Part shown: one piece after another, positions 16,212 to 25,000 of the stretch
How positions within the stretch are numbered: position 1 is the stretch's first letter
Layout of the letters: each line of letters opens with the position of its first letter
Assembly: GCA_031272895.1 (NCBI GenBank)
Contig: JAISSW010000016.1
Location: 95,098 to 159,097, forward strand
Reading direction: 5' to 3'
Length of the DNA stretch: 64,000 bases
Origin: Clostridium sp.
Lineage (GTDB): Bacteria > Bacillota > Clostridia > Oscillospirales > Acutalibacteraceae
Position numbers and translations under genes: made by a program
Notes under the pieces: model-generated
The model's input: the letters and a program-made list of their open reading frames with translations, nothing else
The model's database searches: none
What the model was told of the DNA's origin: nothing

Positions 16212-17541
16212 ACGGATTGGCTTTGTGTCCTTGGGCTGCCCAAAAAACCAAGTGGACGGCGAACGTATGCTTGCCATGCTGGAGGAGGCGGGCATGGAGC
16301 TTGTTGACGCCCTGACGGACGGCGCCGACGCAGTGATTGTTAACACCTGCGGCTTTATTGACGCTGCAAAGCAGGAATCAATCGACACGGTGCTGGAGAT
16401 GGCACAGCTTAAGGCCGAGGGAAAAATCCACAAGATAATTGTTGTGGGCTGCATGGCGCAAAAATACCGCAAGGAAATTTTGGAGGAGCTGCCCGAGGCG
16501 GACGCGGTTGCCGGTCTTGCCGCCGTGGGGGATATTGTTCAGCTTGTGCGCGACACCCTTGAGGACGAAAGCTCCGGCGACGAAGCGGACAGCGAGCCTC
16601 AAGCCCTGCCGCTGACCGGCAAACGCCTGCTGACTACTCCGGCGCATTGGGCGTACCTTAAAATTGCGGACGGCTGCAGCAACCGCTGCGCCTATTGCTC
16701 CATACCCTCAATACGCGGGGATTTCCGCTCCGTGCCGATGGAGGCTCTGCTTGAGGAGGCCCAAAGTCTTGCGGACGGCGGGGTTAAGGAGCTTATACTT
16801 ATTGCTCAGGACACCACCGGCTACGGCTTGGATTTATACGGGGAGCTGAGGCTGCCGCAGCTTTTGCGGGAGCTGTGCAAAATCGACTCTCTTCGCTGGC
16901 TGCGTCTGTTATACTGTTACCCTGACAGAGTTACTCCCGAGCTGCTGGAGGTTATGGCAAGCGAGCCGAAAATTGTGCATTACATGGATTTGCCGCTGCA
17001 GCACATAAGCAACAAAATCCTGGGGAGCATGGGCAGGCGCGGCAATGCCCATGACATCTGCCGTGTGCTGGAGCAGCTGCGCACCGCCATGCCGGATATC
17101 GCAATCCGCACGACCTTTATCACCGGGCTGCCGGGTGAAACGGATGAGGATTTTGAGGAGCTGCACAGCTTCATAAAGGCACAGCGCTTTGAGCGCCTTG
17201 GGGTTTTTGCCTACTCCCCGCAGGAGGGAACCCCCGCCGCAGAGATGCCTGAGCAGGTTCCGCAGGAGCTTGCCGAGGAGCGCATGGATATTTTGATGAA
17301 CACCCAAAGCAACATTGCCCGCGCCAACGCGGAGGACTTAGTCGGCGGCGTAACCGAGGTTGTGTGCGAGGACTACGACGGCTACACAGACATGAACATT
17401 GGCCGCGCGGTGTTTGACGCACCGGAGATTGACGCCAATGTATTCTTCAGCGGCGACGCCCGCGACGGCGAATTTTATTCCGTTGAGCTTTTGGGCGTAA
17501 GCGAGGACGGCTACGACCTAATCGGCAAAATTGCGGACTGA
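16204..17541 (+). CDS. rimO: Ribosomal protein uS12 methylthiotransferase
   Basis: A radical SAM enzyme that methylthiolates the conserved aspartate of ribosomal protein S12. The N-terminal UPF0004 domain starts IGFVSLGCPKNQVDGERM and has cysteines in NTCGFI and VGCMAQ for the auxiliary [4Fe-4S] cluster. The radical SAM motif CxxxCxxC is in GCSNRCAYCSIPSIRG. A C-terminal TRAM domain ends the 445-residue protein. The KNQVDGE signature separates RimO from MiaB. I chose the ATG that overlaps recX; the same frame is open 25 codons further upstream inside recX. Confidence 0.95.
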   Translation: MTERIGFVSLGCPKNQVDGERMLAMLEEAGMELVDALTDGADAVIVNTCGFIDAAKQESIDTVLEMAQLKAEGKIHKIIVVGCMAQKYRKEILEELPEADAVAGLAAVGDIVQLVRDTLEDESSGDEADSEPQALPLTGKRLLTTPAHWAYLKIADGCSNRCAYCSIPSIRGDFRSVPMEALLEEAQSLADGGVKELILIAQDTTGYGLDLYGELRLPQLLRELCKIDSLRWLRLLYCYPDRVTPELLEVMASEPKIVHYMDLPLQHISNKILGSMGRRGNAHDICRVLEQLRTAMPDIAIRTTFITGLPGETDEDFEELHSFIKAQRFERLGVFAYSPQEGTPAAEMPEQVPQELAEERMDILMNTQSNIARANAEDLVGGVTEVVCEDYDGYTDMNIGRAVFDAPEIDANVFFSGDARDGEFYSVELLGVSEDGYDLIGKIAD

Positions 17542-17564
17542 CAAAACACACAAGGGGGAAAAGA

Positions 17565-18629
17565 ATGAACCTGCCGAACAAGCTGACGCTGCTTCGAGTG
17601 CTTATGGCTCCGCTGTTCATCCTTGCCGCGCTGTGGCAGGGCTTTGAGTGGCATTACCTTTTGGCGGCGGCTGTGTTTGCCCTTGCCGCCGTTACCGACG
17701 CGGCCGACGGCATAATCGCCCGCAGGTATGGGCTTATAACCACCTTCGGCAAATTCCTTGACCCTGTTGCGGATAAGCTGGTAACAACGGCGGCAATGCT
17801 GCTTTTTGTGTATTGGGGCTGGTGTTCATATTGGGTGCCGCTGCTGGTGCTTGCAAGGGAATACTGCATGGTTTGCCTGCGGCTGACTGCCGCAAGGGCG
17901 GGGACTGTTCTGCCGGCAAACCTTTGGGGGAAAATTAAAACCGTGCTGCAAATGGTTACTGTTTTGGTGCTTTTGCTTACCGCGCAGTTCAAAACAGCCT
18001 TGGGCATGCCGGATTGGCTTTTTACGCTTATGTGCGGCGTTCTGCTTTGGAGTACCGCCGCAGCGGCTGTTATTTCCGGTGTCAGCTATTTTGCGGCGCT
18101 TTGGCGCAAGGGAACGCCGGATACCCTGCGCCCTGAAATCCGCATAGATTTGCCCGCAATACCAAAGCCCGCCCCCGGCATGAAGCTGCGCGAGTGGCTG
18201 CCCGCCGTCGCGGCGGCGCTGCACATTGAGGAACCGCTGATGCTGCGGCAGCTGCGGGCGATTGCATTGGAGGAAATCGCCTGTTCATCGGTAACGGCTA
18301 TGACCCTGCTTTTCTTTTTGGAGCGAGAGCTGCTGAGCGTATGGCCGGTGTTTTTGCTGTTTGGCTTGGAGTTTTGTGTGGCGTCCTTCCGCCTGCTTGC
18401 CGCGGCTCAGGGCAAGGAACCCCTCAGCCGTCCATGGCGAATAGCGCGGCTTTGCGCGCTGCTCGTGGTTATTGCGCTTTATTTAACCGCGCTGTTTGGG
18501 CACCATGTGTTTGAACCATGGCAGCTTTCAGCGCTTTCCAACACCCTGCTTTGTGTGCTGTGCTTGGCTTATTGTGCCTTTGGCTTTATTACTATTAAGT
18601 TCAGCCGCAAAATTGAGATGAGCTATTAG
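17565..18629 (+). CDS. pgsA: CDP-diacylglycerol-glycerol-3-phosphate 3-phosphatidyltransferase with a degenerate second copy
   Basis: The first 190 residues are a standard PgsA that makes phosphatidylglycerol phosphate in the membrane. The CDP-alcohol phosphotransferase signature is complete: D45, D48, G49, A52, R53, G62, D66, D70. The 354-residue length is nearly twice the usual. The C-terminal half aligns without gaps to the first at an offset of 170 residues from V73/V243 onward: E99/E269, C101/C271, R106/R276, A109/A279, A110/A280, G113/G283 and W121/W291 are identical. The catalytic aspartates have no counterpart (D66 corresponds to E236 and D70 to C240). It is therefore a tandem duplication with a catalytically dead second unit. 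Confidence 0.88.
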   Translation: MNLPNKLTLLRVLMAPLFILAALWQGFEWHYLLAAAVFALAAVTDAADGIIARRYGLITTFGKFLDPVADKLVTTAAMLLFVYWGWCSYWVPLLVLAREYCMVCLRLTAARAGTVLPANLWGKIKTVLQMVTVLVLLLTAQFKTALGMPDWLFTLMCGVLLWSTAAAAVISGVSYFAALWRKGTPDTLRPEIRIDLPAIPKPAPGMKLREWLPAVAAALHIEEPLMLRQLRAIALEEIACSSVTAMTLLFFLERELLSVWPVFLLFGLEFCVASFRLLAAAQGKEPLSRPWRIARLCALLVVIALYLTALFGHHVFEPWQLSALSNTLLCVLCLAYCAFGFITIKFSRKIEMSY

Positions 18630-18645
18630 CTTGTTGACTCTCCAC

Positions 18646-19068
18646 TTAGCTCCTTTTGGGCAGGCGGTATGAGGTAGCAAGCTCCTCCGCCACATTCACG
18701 CCAAGCTCGTCACGGATATTTATACGATAGACGCTTATGCTGCGCCCAAGGCTGATTGCCGTTGAGCTTGCGTACAGCTTCTTTCCCCGCGTCGCCTTAA
18801 GGTAGCTTATGGAGCAGTTTTGGCCTACGGACATCGTTTCCGTCCGCCCAAGCACATAATCCGTGTTGCAGGCAATGGCAAAGGTAAAGTCCGCAAGGGT
18901 AAAGATTGCCCCGCCCTGAACTCCGCCCGCCGCGTTACGGTGGAAATCCTTAAGCTCAAGCGCGCAGCAGACACTCTCGTCGCTGACGCTCTCTATTGTT
19001 ATGCCAATTCCGTTCGCGAATTTATCTTCCGCAAAAAAATCACGGAATTTCTGTACATCGTGTTCCAT
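18646..19068 (-). CDS. PaaI-type hotdog-fold thioesterase
   Basis: A 140-residue single hotdog domain of the PaaI/YdiI thioesterase type, which hydrolyses small acyl-CoA or aroyl-CoA esters. The central helix region reads GGVQGGAIFTLADFTFAIACN, where the aspartate is the expected catalytic residue. The later QNCSISYLKAT and GRSISVYRINIRD strands complete the fold. It lies 3 nt downstream of pheT and so is the last gene of a pheS-pheT transcript. It runs convergent with pgsA. The substrate is unknown. Confidence 0.85.
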   Translation of the reverse strand: MEHDVQKFRDFFAEDKFANGIGITIESVSDESVCCALELKDFHRNAAGGVQGGAIFTLADFTFAIACNTDYVLGRTETMSVGQNCSISYLKATRGKKLYASSTAISLGRSISVYRINIRDELGVNVAEELATSYRLPKRS

Positions 19069-19071
19069 TTT

Positions 19072-21444
19072 TTATCCTTTCAGGGCTATACCCGCCGCCT
19101 TCAGCTTGCCGACAAGCAAATCGAGGTAGGGCTGAATTTCGGCGCGGGCAAGCGTCTTTTCGTTGGAAGCAAAGGAAAGCCGCACTGTTACGCTTGTGCC
19201 GTCCTCCATTTCAAACAGGTCCACCAGCTCCACGCCCGTGAGCAGCCTGCATTCCAGCGCCGCCACAGCCGCGGAGATTTGCTCAAACCTATCGCCGCCC
19301 TTAAGGACAAAGGAAAGGTCAACGTCGATTCCGGGGTATTTTGACGGCTCGTCGTATGTTATTGGCGCAGGCTCAACGGCGGCAAGGGCGTCCATATCAA
19401 TTTCGGCGTAAACAATTGCCGCTTTTTTGTCAATTCTGCGGGCGTTTGCCGGATGGATTGCCCCAAAGCTTGCCACTGCCTTTCCGCGCAGGCTTGCGCC
19501 GAAGCAGTTGACCGGGTGCTGCCAGGCGTGTTCCGCCGGGAGCTTCGCGAAGTCCGGGCGCAGGCGCTTGACGGCAAGCAGAAGGTCGCTCAGGCAGTCG
19601 CGCAGGCGGAAGAAAAGCGCCTCCTCGCCCAGCTCCCGGCTAAAGAGGGCAAGCCCCAGGTGCTTGCGCTCCTTACACAGCCCTTGCTCGTCCGTACCCT
19701 CAACCACACGGCCAATTTCAAAAATGCCGAAGTCCGCGGCGTAGCCCTTGTTCTCCTGAACAAAGCTCAAAAGGGTGGGCAGCATGGTCCGGCGCAGCAC
19801 CTCATGGTTGGGGTTGACGGAATTGAGCAGGCGCACGTTGTCCTCAAGCTCAAGCCCAAGCGCGGCAAATTTTTCCTTGTCGCACCAGATATAGGAATGC
19901 ACCTCGTGCAGGCGCGCGCGGCTAACCAAAAACTCGCGGGCAATTGTGTCCTGAGTTTTGCTTACGTCCTCCCTAACGGGGTACAGCACTGATTTTGTTG
20001 AGTGAATCTCGAAGTTATCGTAGCCGTAAACGCGGGTGATTTCCTCAATCAAATCCGCGGGGATAGTGACGTCCTTCGTGGAGCGCCAAGAGGGTACGTC
20101 AACGGTAAAAGCCTCTCCCTCCTGCTTAACGCCAAAGCCCAGCGAGACAAGAATTTGGCGTATGCGTTCATCTTCGATTGAAATGCCCGTGTAGCGGTCG
20201 ATGAAGCTCTTTTCCAGCTTAAGGGTGATTGGCGGGTAGGCAAAGCTTTGGGCGTCCGAAAGGCTGCTGACCACGGTGGCTCCCGCGTCAATCTCCTGCA
20301 GCAGGAACAAAAAGCGCGCGATTGCGGGTATGGTCATCTCCGGGTCAAGGCATTTTTCGTACCGAGCGGAGGCATCGGTGCGCAGACCTAAGCGGCTTGC
20401 GCTTTTGCGTATGCTAACAGCGTCAAAGGTGGCGCTTTCCAGCAGCAGGCTGCTTGTGTCGTCCTTAATTTCGCTTTCATAGCCGCCCATAATCCCGGCA
20501 CAGGCAACGGGCTTTTCTCCGCCGTCCGTGCAAATCATCAGTGTGTCGCTGTCAATCTGCCTCTCCTGGCCGTCCAAGGTCCTAAAGGCAAAGGGGCTCT
20601 CAAAGGTCTTAACGCAAATGGAGTCCACACGGCGCCGGTCAAAGGCGTGCATTGGCTGCCCCATCTCCAGCATAAGGTAGTTGGTCAGGTCCGCAAGCAG
20701 ATTTATGCCACGCATTCCGCAGCGGGAGAGCCTTGTACGCATTGAAAGAGGACTTTGCTTTACGCTTATATTGTCCACCTTAAGCGCACTGTAGCGCTGG
20801 CAGAGTGGGCTTTCAAGCTTAATCTCAACGGCGGGCAGGGCAGAGTATTGCTCCATGTCCGCCATGAGCATGGGCCTCAGCTCGCGCCCGGCAAGGGCGG
20901 CAAACTCCCGCGCGATGCCGTAAATTCCCCACAGGTCCGGTCGGTTCGTAAGGGATTTATTGTCCACCTCAAAAATCGTGTCGCTTATTTCAACAATGCT
21001 TTCCAGCGGGGTACCAAGCGGAACATCAACCCCCGTCAGATCAAGTATGCCGCTGTTTTCGTTGCTCAGCCCAAGCTCGGCCTCGCTGCAGCACATACCA
21101 TTGCTTTCCTGACCGGCAAGCACCGCCTTGCCTATGGGGTGTCCCTGCACGCTTGAGCCTGCCGGGGCAAGGGCTACGGTCATTCCCTCACGCACATTCG
21201 GCGCGCCGCAAACCACCTGCACTACCTCCGCGCCCTTATCCACCTGTAAAAGGTGCAGCTTGCGTGAGTTAGGGCAGTCCTTTACCTCCAAAATTTTTGC
21301 GACAATAATACCCTGCGTGCCCTCGCCGCAGCGGATAAGCTCCTCAACCTCCGCTGTGGAGAGTGTGAAGCGATGGATAAGCTCCTCCAAATCCAAGCCG
21401 TCAAGGTTAACAAAATCGCGCACCCAATTCATTGAAACCAGCAT
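19072..21444 (-). CDS. pheT: Phenylalanyl-tRNA synthetase beta subunit
   Basis: The 790-residue beta subunit of the heterotetrameric PheRS. The order is normal. First come the N-terminal coiled/anticodon-like part (MNWVRDFVNLDGLDLEELI) and the EMAP/tRNA-binding domain (VAKILEVKDCPNSRKLHLLQVD). The B3/4 editing domain and the B5 domain follow, then the catalytic-like core (TMLPTLLSFVQENKG, FEIGRVVEG), and a C-terminal ferredoxin-fold anticodon-binding domain (YPGIDVDLSFVL to the end). GGAGG precedes the start, and 35 nt separate it from pheS. No T-box leader is visible upstream of the operon. Confidence 0.97.
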   Translation of the reverse strand: MLVSMNWVRDFVNLDGLDLEELIHRFTLSTAEVEELIRCGEGTQGIIVAKILEVKDCPNSRKLHLLQVDKGAEVVQVVCGAPNVREGMTVALAPAGSSVQGHPIGKAVLAGQESNGMCCSEAELGLSNENSGILDLTGVDVPLGTPLESIVEISDTIFEVDNKSLTNRPDLWGIYGIAREFAALAGRELRPMLMADMEQYSALPAVEIKLESPLCQRYSALKVDNISVKQSPLSMRTRLSRCGMRGINLLADLTNYLMLEMGQPMHAFDRRRVDSICVKTFESPFAFRTLDGQERQIDSDTLMICTDGGEKPVACAGIMGGYESEIKDDTSSLLLESATFDAVSIRKSASRLGLRTDASARYEKCLDPEMTIPAIARFLFLLQEIDAGATVVSSLSDAQSFAYPPITLKLEKSFIDRYTGISIEDERIRQILVSLGFGVKQEGEAFTVDVPSWRSTKDVTIPADLIEEITRVYGYDNFEIHSTKSVLYPVREDVSKTQDTIAREFLVSRARLHEVHSYIWCDKEKFAALGLELEDNVRLLNSVNPNHEVLRRTMLPTLLSFVQENKGYAADFGIFEIGRVVEGTDEQGLCKERKHLGLALFSRELGEEALFFRLRDCLSDLLLAVKRLRPDFAKLPAEHAWQHPVNCFGASLRGKAVASFGAIHPANARRIDKKAAIVYAEIDMDALAAVEPAPITYDEPSKYPGIDVDLSFVLKGGDRFEQISAAVAALECRLLTGVELVDLFEMEDGTSVTVRLSFASNEKTLARAEIQPYLDLLVGKLKAAGIALKG

Positions 21445-21479
21445 ATTGTTCCTCCAAAAAGCATTCTTTTGTGCCTGTT

Positions 21480-22508
21480 TTATTCCGTAACAAACTGCCC
21501 CAGCGCCCGCAGGCTGCCGCTGTTCAGGTCCCTTATGTCCTTAATGCCGTAGCGCATCATTGCAAGGCGGGTCAGCCCCAAGCCAAAGGCAAAGCCCGTG
21601 TATTCGTTCGGGTCAATGCCACCCATCTCCAGCACACGCGGATGAATCATGCCGCAGGGGCAAAGCTCCAGCCAGCCGCTGTTTTTGCAGCTGGAGCAGC
21701 CCTCGCCGCCGCAAATAAGGCAGGATATATCCAGTTCGAAGCCCGGCTCAACAAAGGGGAAAAAGCCGGGGCGCAGGCGCACCTTAACGTCGCGCTTAAA
21801 GACCTCCGAGAGCATTGTTTTCATGAAGTAAATCAAATTGGATATGGAAATATCCTTGTCAATCATAATGCCTTCCATTTGGAAGAAGGTGTTCTCGTGG
21901 CAGGCGTCCGTGGATTCGTTGCGGAAGCAGCGGCCGGGGAAAATTGCCCGCAGCGGAGCGCCGTATTTACGCATAATTGCGTTTTGCGCGGCGGAGGTAT
22001 GTGTTTTTAACAGCTGCCCGTTGCTCAGGTAATAGGTGTCCTGCATATCCCTTGCCGGGTGGTGCTTGGGTATATTCAGCGCCTCAAAGCAGTGGTAGTC
22101 GTCAACAATTTCCGGGTATTCCTCCACACTGAAGCCCATGGTGACAAAAATGCGCTCCACCTCCCTTTGCACAAGGGAAATGGGGTGGTATGAGCCATGC
22201 TCGGTCCTTTCCGGCAAGCTCACGTCATATTCCTTGGCGGAATTGACTAACCTGTCCAGCTCCGCTTGGCGCAGCTTTTCCGTCGCCCGGCGGATTTGCT
22301 GCTCAACCTCGTTTTTCAGTGTGTTTATCAGCTGCCCCGCCTGCTTTTTTCCGTCGCCGGAAAAATTGCGCAGCGATTGCATAAGCTCCGCAAGCAGACC
22401 CTTTTTGCCCAAATACTCCACCCGCAGCGCCTCAAGCGCCTCAGGTGCAGCGGCCTTTTGCAGCGCCTGCTCAAAGCTTTGGCGCAGCTCATTGATTTTA
22501 CCTTCCAT
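21480..22508 (-). CDS. pheS: Phenylalanyl-tRNA synthetase alpha subunit
   Basis: The 342-residue catalytic alpha subunit. An N-terminal coiled coil (residues 1-90) is followed by the class II core. Motif 1 includes GSYHPISLVQREVERIF. Motif 2 holds RAIFPGRCFRNESTDACHENTFFQ. Motif 3 is GFAFGLGLTRLAMMRYGI. GPHPAR-like KHHPARDMQDTYYL is also present. Four cysteines in CLICGGEGCSSCKNSGW form an extra zinc-knuckle-like loop that is seen in some PheS proteins. It is the first gene of the pheS-pheT-thioesterase unit. Confidence 0.97.
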   Translation of the reverse strand: MEGKINELRQSFEQALQKAAAPEALEALRVEYLGKKGLLAELMQSLRNFSGDGKKQAGQLINTLKNEVEQQIRRATEKLRQAELDRLVNSAKEYDVSLPERTEHGSYHPISLVQREVERIFVTMGFSVEEYPEIVDDYHCFEALNIPKHHPARDMQDTYYLSNGQLLKTHTSAAQNAIMRKYGAPLRAIFPGRCFRNESTDACHENTFFQMEGIMIDKDISISNLIYFMKTMLSEVFKRDVKVRLRPGFFPFVEPGFELDISCLICGGEGCSSCKNSGWLELCPCGMIHPRVLEMGGIDPNEYTGFAFGLGLTRLAMMRYGIKDIRDLNSGSLRALGQFVTE

Positions 22509-22540
22509 CCTTGCCTCCGAATTTCCGCATATTACCCTAA

Positions 22541-22569
22541 ATTATAGCATTTGACGGCTGTAAAGTCAA
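22541..22569 (-). promoter_or_regulatory. Promoter of pheS-pheT
   Basis: TTGACT and TATAAT are 17 nt apart on the minus strand, with the extended form TGCTATAAT, about 30 nt before the pheS start. Confidence 0.82.
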
Positions 22570-22597
22570 ACAATAAGGGCGTAAAACGGCGCATGAC

Positions 22598-22626
22598 TTG
22601 CGCTCGCCGCCAAAAAATGGTACAAT
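22598..22626 (+). promoter_or_regulatory. Promoter of the M28 peptidase gene
   Basis: TTGCGC and TACAAT are 17 nt apart, about 30 nt before the start. It is back to back with the pheS promoter. Confidence 0.65.
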
Positions 22627-22656
22627 AGCTGCAATAATTAGCCTAAGGAGCTAAGA

Positions 22657-23922
22657 ATGAAAACGGCAGAATCACTTGCGGGAGCGGGCGGTTTCCACAT
22701 TTCCAAAAGCGTGGCAAGGGCAATTGAGGACATAAGGCTGCTGATTGAAAGCCACGGTCCGCGCGCACCGGGCAGCCCCGCCGAGCTTGCGGCGCAGCAG
22801 GCAATGGCGGAAAGGCTGAAGAAAACAGCCGACAGCGTTGAAATTGAACCCTTTACGGTCCACAGGCAAGCATTCATGGGCTTTATTCCCTTTACGGTGC
22901 TTTGCGGCTTCGCGGCGTCCGTTTTGTTTTTCTTTAACGACGTGTTATTGACGCAAATCGGCGCGATAATCGGCGTTTTGGGCGGTATTCCGCTGATTTT
23001 GGAGTTTGTGCTCTACTGGCGCTTTATTGACCCGTTGTTCAAAAAGCAAACCTCTCACAATGTGCTTGCGCGCTATAACCCAAGCGGTGAAACAAAAAAA
23101 CGCATACTCCTTGTGGGTCACGCGGACAGCCAATATGAGTGGACGCTGAACTATAAGCTTGGCGGCAACGGCATGAAGGCAATACTTATCCCCGCGGTGG
23201 TGGGCTTTGTGGTTATTGTTATAGCCTGCCTGCTAAAAACCCTGACCGACGCGCTAATCGGCGACGCGTGGGCATGGCTGGATGTGCTGTACGCCATTGT
23301 GCGCTGGGGGATTATAGCGTTCTTCCCGTTTTTTGCCGGCTTCCTTTTCTTCCAAAGCCACACACGCAGCGTACCCGGCGCGGCGGACAACCTTTCCGGC
23401 TGCCAAATTGCCATAAGCGTACTGGAGGAGCTTGCCGACGCCGGAATCCGCTTTGAGGACACCGAGCTTGACGTTGTGCTCTCCGGCAGCGAGGAGGCGG
23501 GGCTGCGCGGGGCAAAAGCCTTTGTTGAGCAGCACTCCGCAGAGCTGAAGGACGGCGCTGTGGACACAGTGGTGATTGCGCTTGATACCTTCCGCGACCT
23601 TAAGGACATGGCGGTTTATGACCGTGACCGCAGCGGCACCGTGCAGCACGATAAAAGGGTCAAGGAGCTTGTGAAGACGGCGGCGGCGCATTGCGGGCTT
23701 GATTTACCCTATGCCTCAATTTACATCGGTGCGTCCGACGCGGCGGCTTTCACCAAGGGAGGAATCCCCGCGACGGGCTTTGCGGCAATGGACCCCACCC
23801 CGCCGCGCTATTACCACACACGCTTGGATAACTGGGATATACTTGAGCCGGACGCAATTGAAAAGGGCATTGAGGTAACGCTTGAGGCTGTTTGTATGTT
23901 CGCAACCGGCAAAGAAGCTTAA
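22657..23922 (+). CDS. Membrane-embedded M28-family metallopeptidase, copy 1
   Basis: A 421-residue zinc peptidase of clan MH. The M28 sequence elements appear in order but are split by membrane segments. GPRAPGSPAE (about residues 34-43) is followed by two transmembrane helices (about 73-93 and 97-121). Then comes LLVGHADSQYEW with the zinc ligands H155 and D157. A second hydrophobic insert with two or three helices follows (about 174-233), then D244 in GAADNLSG, and E279/E280 in SGSEEAGLRG. The last ligand is the histidine in YYHTRLDN near residue 388. All metal ligands are kept, so it is probably active, most likely as an aminopeptidase-type enzyme at the membrane. A paralog lies at 48458. 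Confidence 0.82.
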   Translation: MKTAESLAGAGGFHISKSVARAIEDIRLLIESHGPRAPGSPAELAAQQAMAERLKKTADSVEIEPFTVHRQAFMGFIPFTVLCGFAASVLFFFNDVLLTQIGAIIGVLGGIPLILEFVLYWRFIDPLFKKQTSHNVLARYNPSGETKKRILLVGHADSQYEWTLNYKLGGNGMKAILIPAVVGFVVIVIACLLKTLTDALIGDAWAWLDVLYAIVRWGIIAFFPFFAGFLFFQSHTRSVPGAADNLSGCQIAISVLEELADAGIRFEDTELDVVLSGSEEAGLRGAKAFVEQHSAELKDGAVDTVVIALDTFRDLKDMAVYDRDRSGTVQHDKRVKELVKTAAAHCGLDLPYASIYIGASDAAAFTKGGIPATGFAAMDPTPPRYYHTRLDNWDILEPDAIEKGIEVTLEAVCMFATGKEA

Positions 23923-23934
23923 ACGGCGGCTATT

Positions 23935-23967
23935 GGGAGCGCGGGCTTGACCGGCGCTCCCTTTTTG
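23935..23967 (+). terminator. Intrinsic terminator after the M28 peptidase gene
   Basis: GGGAGCGC and GCGCTCCC pair around an 11-nt loop and are followed by five T. Confidence 0.85.
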
Positions 23968-23979
23968 TCCCTTGGCGGC

Positions 23980-24008
23980 TTGCGCAATTCGGGTGAATAT
24001 GCTATACT
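23980..24008 (+). promoter_or_regulatory. Promoter of the Lgt-like gene
   Basis: TTGCGC and TATACT are 17 nt apart with the extended -10 form TGCTATACT, about 32 nt before the start codon. Confidence 0.7.
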
Positions 24009-24040
24009 AAAAGCATATAAGCAAAAGTAAGGAGTTAATC

Positions 24041-24958
24041 ATGAGCGAAGCAAGCGCCGTTACCGAAAAATGGCATTTGTGGCCGCCGGGGAACAATATT
24101 AACATCGGCGAAAATTTGACCTTAGGCAGCCTGTTTTTTAATATAGCCGGGCTGATTATGCTAATCGGCGGGATTGTTTTGGCGTTCCTGCCGCAAAGGG
24201 AGCTGTCCTCCGGCGGTATTGAAACCATAACCACCCGCAAGGGAAGCGCACCCGTGCTTGACGCACCCGCGCCCCAAAAAAGGGGGGTGGGCGAAAAGCT
24301 CCGCTGGGTAGCGTTGTTTGTAATCACTCTTGTGCTGCTATTGGTGGGCAGCAGGATTTTGGGCATGATTATCAGGGACCTTACCGGCGCACTGCTGTCC
24401 GGCGACCAAATTGACGGCGGCTTGGTGCTGGCTATTCCCTTTGCTGTCTTCGGCTCGGCGTTGTTCTTCCGCGGCACTCCCCTGCTTGAGCGCATAAAGC
24501 CCTTTGCGATGATTGCGCCATTTTCGCTGTTCGTCCTCAAGATCGGTTGTTTTATTGAGCAAATTAACTTCGGCAAGCCCGTTTCGTGGGGCATTCCCGT
24601 CTACAAGTATTCCGACCCGGTGTACGCGTACAACGACCCGGAGGTGCGGATTTTCCCTTATAACCTGTTCATTCTTACGTTTATGCTGATTGCAAGCATT
24701 GCCGTTGTCACCCGCCAAAAAAGCGGAAAGCCTTATCTCTGTGCGCCTTTTTTGCTGTACGGCGCAACCTTTTTTATTGACTTTTTCCTTGGGCGCGACG
24801 TCGGTCCCCGCCCGCTGGGGATAAGTGTTATAGGCTTTTGCCATCTGATTATTCTTGCGTGGGGCGTTTACATCCTTGTGCTTGAACAGCGGCGTTGGCA
24901 AAAAATTAAGGAAGAGCAGGCAAAGCTGAAGCGAAAGGCAAAGCGTAAAAAGAAATAA
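24041..24958 (+). CDS. Lgt-like polytopic membrane protein (divergent prolipoprotein diacylglyceryl transferase homolog)
   Basis: A 305-residue protein with about seven hydrophobic segments and a strongly basic C-terminal tail (AKLKRKAKRKKK). The central KIGCFIEQINFGKPVSWGIP resembles the Lgt signature, which in true enzymes reads G-R-x-G-N/C-F-x-N-G-E/C-x-x-G. The later YNLFILTFMLI and LGRDVGPRPLGIS also sit where Lgt has its second half. Lgt transfers diacylglyceryl from phosphatidylglycerol to the lipobox cysteine. Here the signature arginine is a lysine and the N-G-E part is missing, so activity is doubtful. The call is a distant family match only. It has its own promoter and terminator. 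Confidence 0.6.
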   Translation: MSEASAVTEKWHLWPPGNNINIGENLTLGSLFFNIAGLIMLIGGIVLAFLPQRELSSGGIETITTRKGSAPVLDAPAPQKRGVGEKLRWVALFVITLVLLLVGSRILGMIIRDLTGALLSGDQIDGGLVLAIPFAVFGSALFFRGTPLLERIKPFAMIAPFSLFVLKIGCFIEQINFGKPVSWGIPVYKYSDPVYAYNDPEVRIFPYNLFILTFMLIASIAVVTRQKSGKPYLCAPFLLYGATFFIDFFLGRDVGPRPLGISVIGFCHLIILAWGVYILVLEQRRWQKIKEEQAKLKRKAKRKKK

Positions 24959-24960
24959 CA

Positions 24961-24994
24961 AAAAGCCCGCCGCGTCCTTTGCCGGCGGGCTTTT
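24961..24994. terminator. Bidirectional terminator between the Lgt-like gene and ispA
   Basis: AAAAGCCCGCC and GGCGGGCTTTT form an 11-bp hairpin with A and T runs on both sides. It serves the two convergent genes. Confidence 0.9.
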
Positions 24995-25000
24995 CAGCGC

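Noticed and set aside
22509..22656. T-box leader before pheS
   Set aside because: The pheS promoter lies about 30 nt before the start, leaving no room for a T-box; the typical TGGNACC-type sequence is absent.
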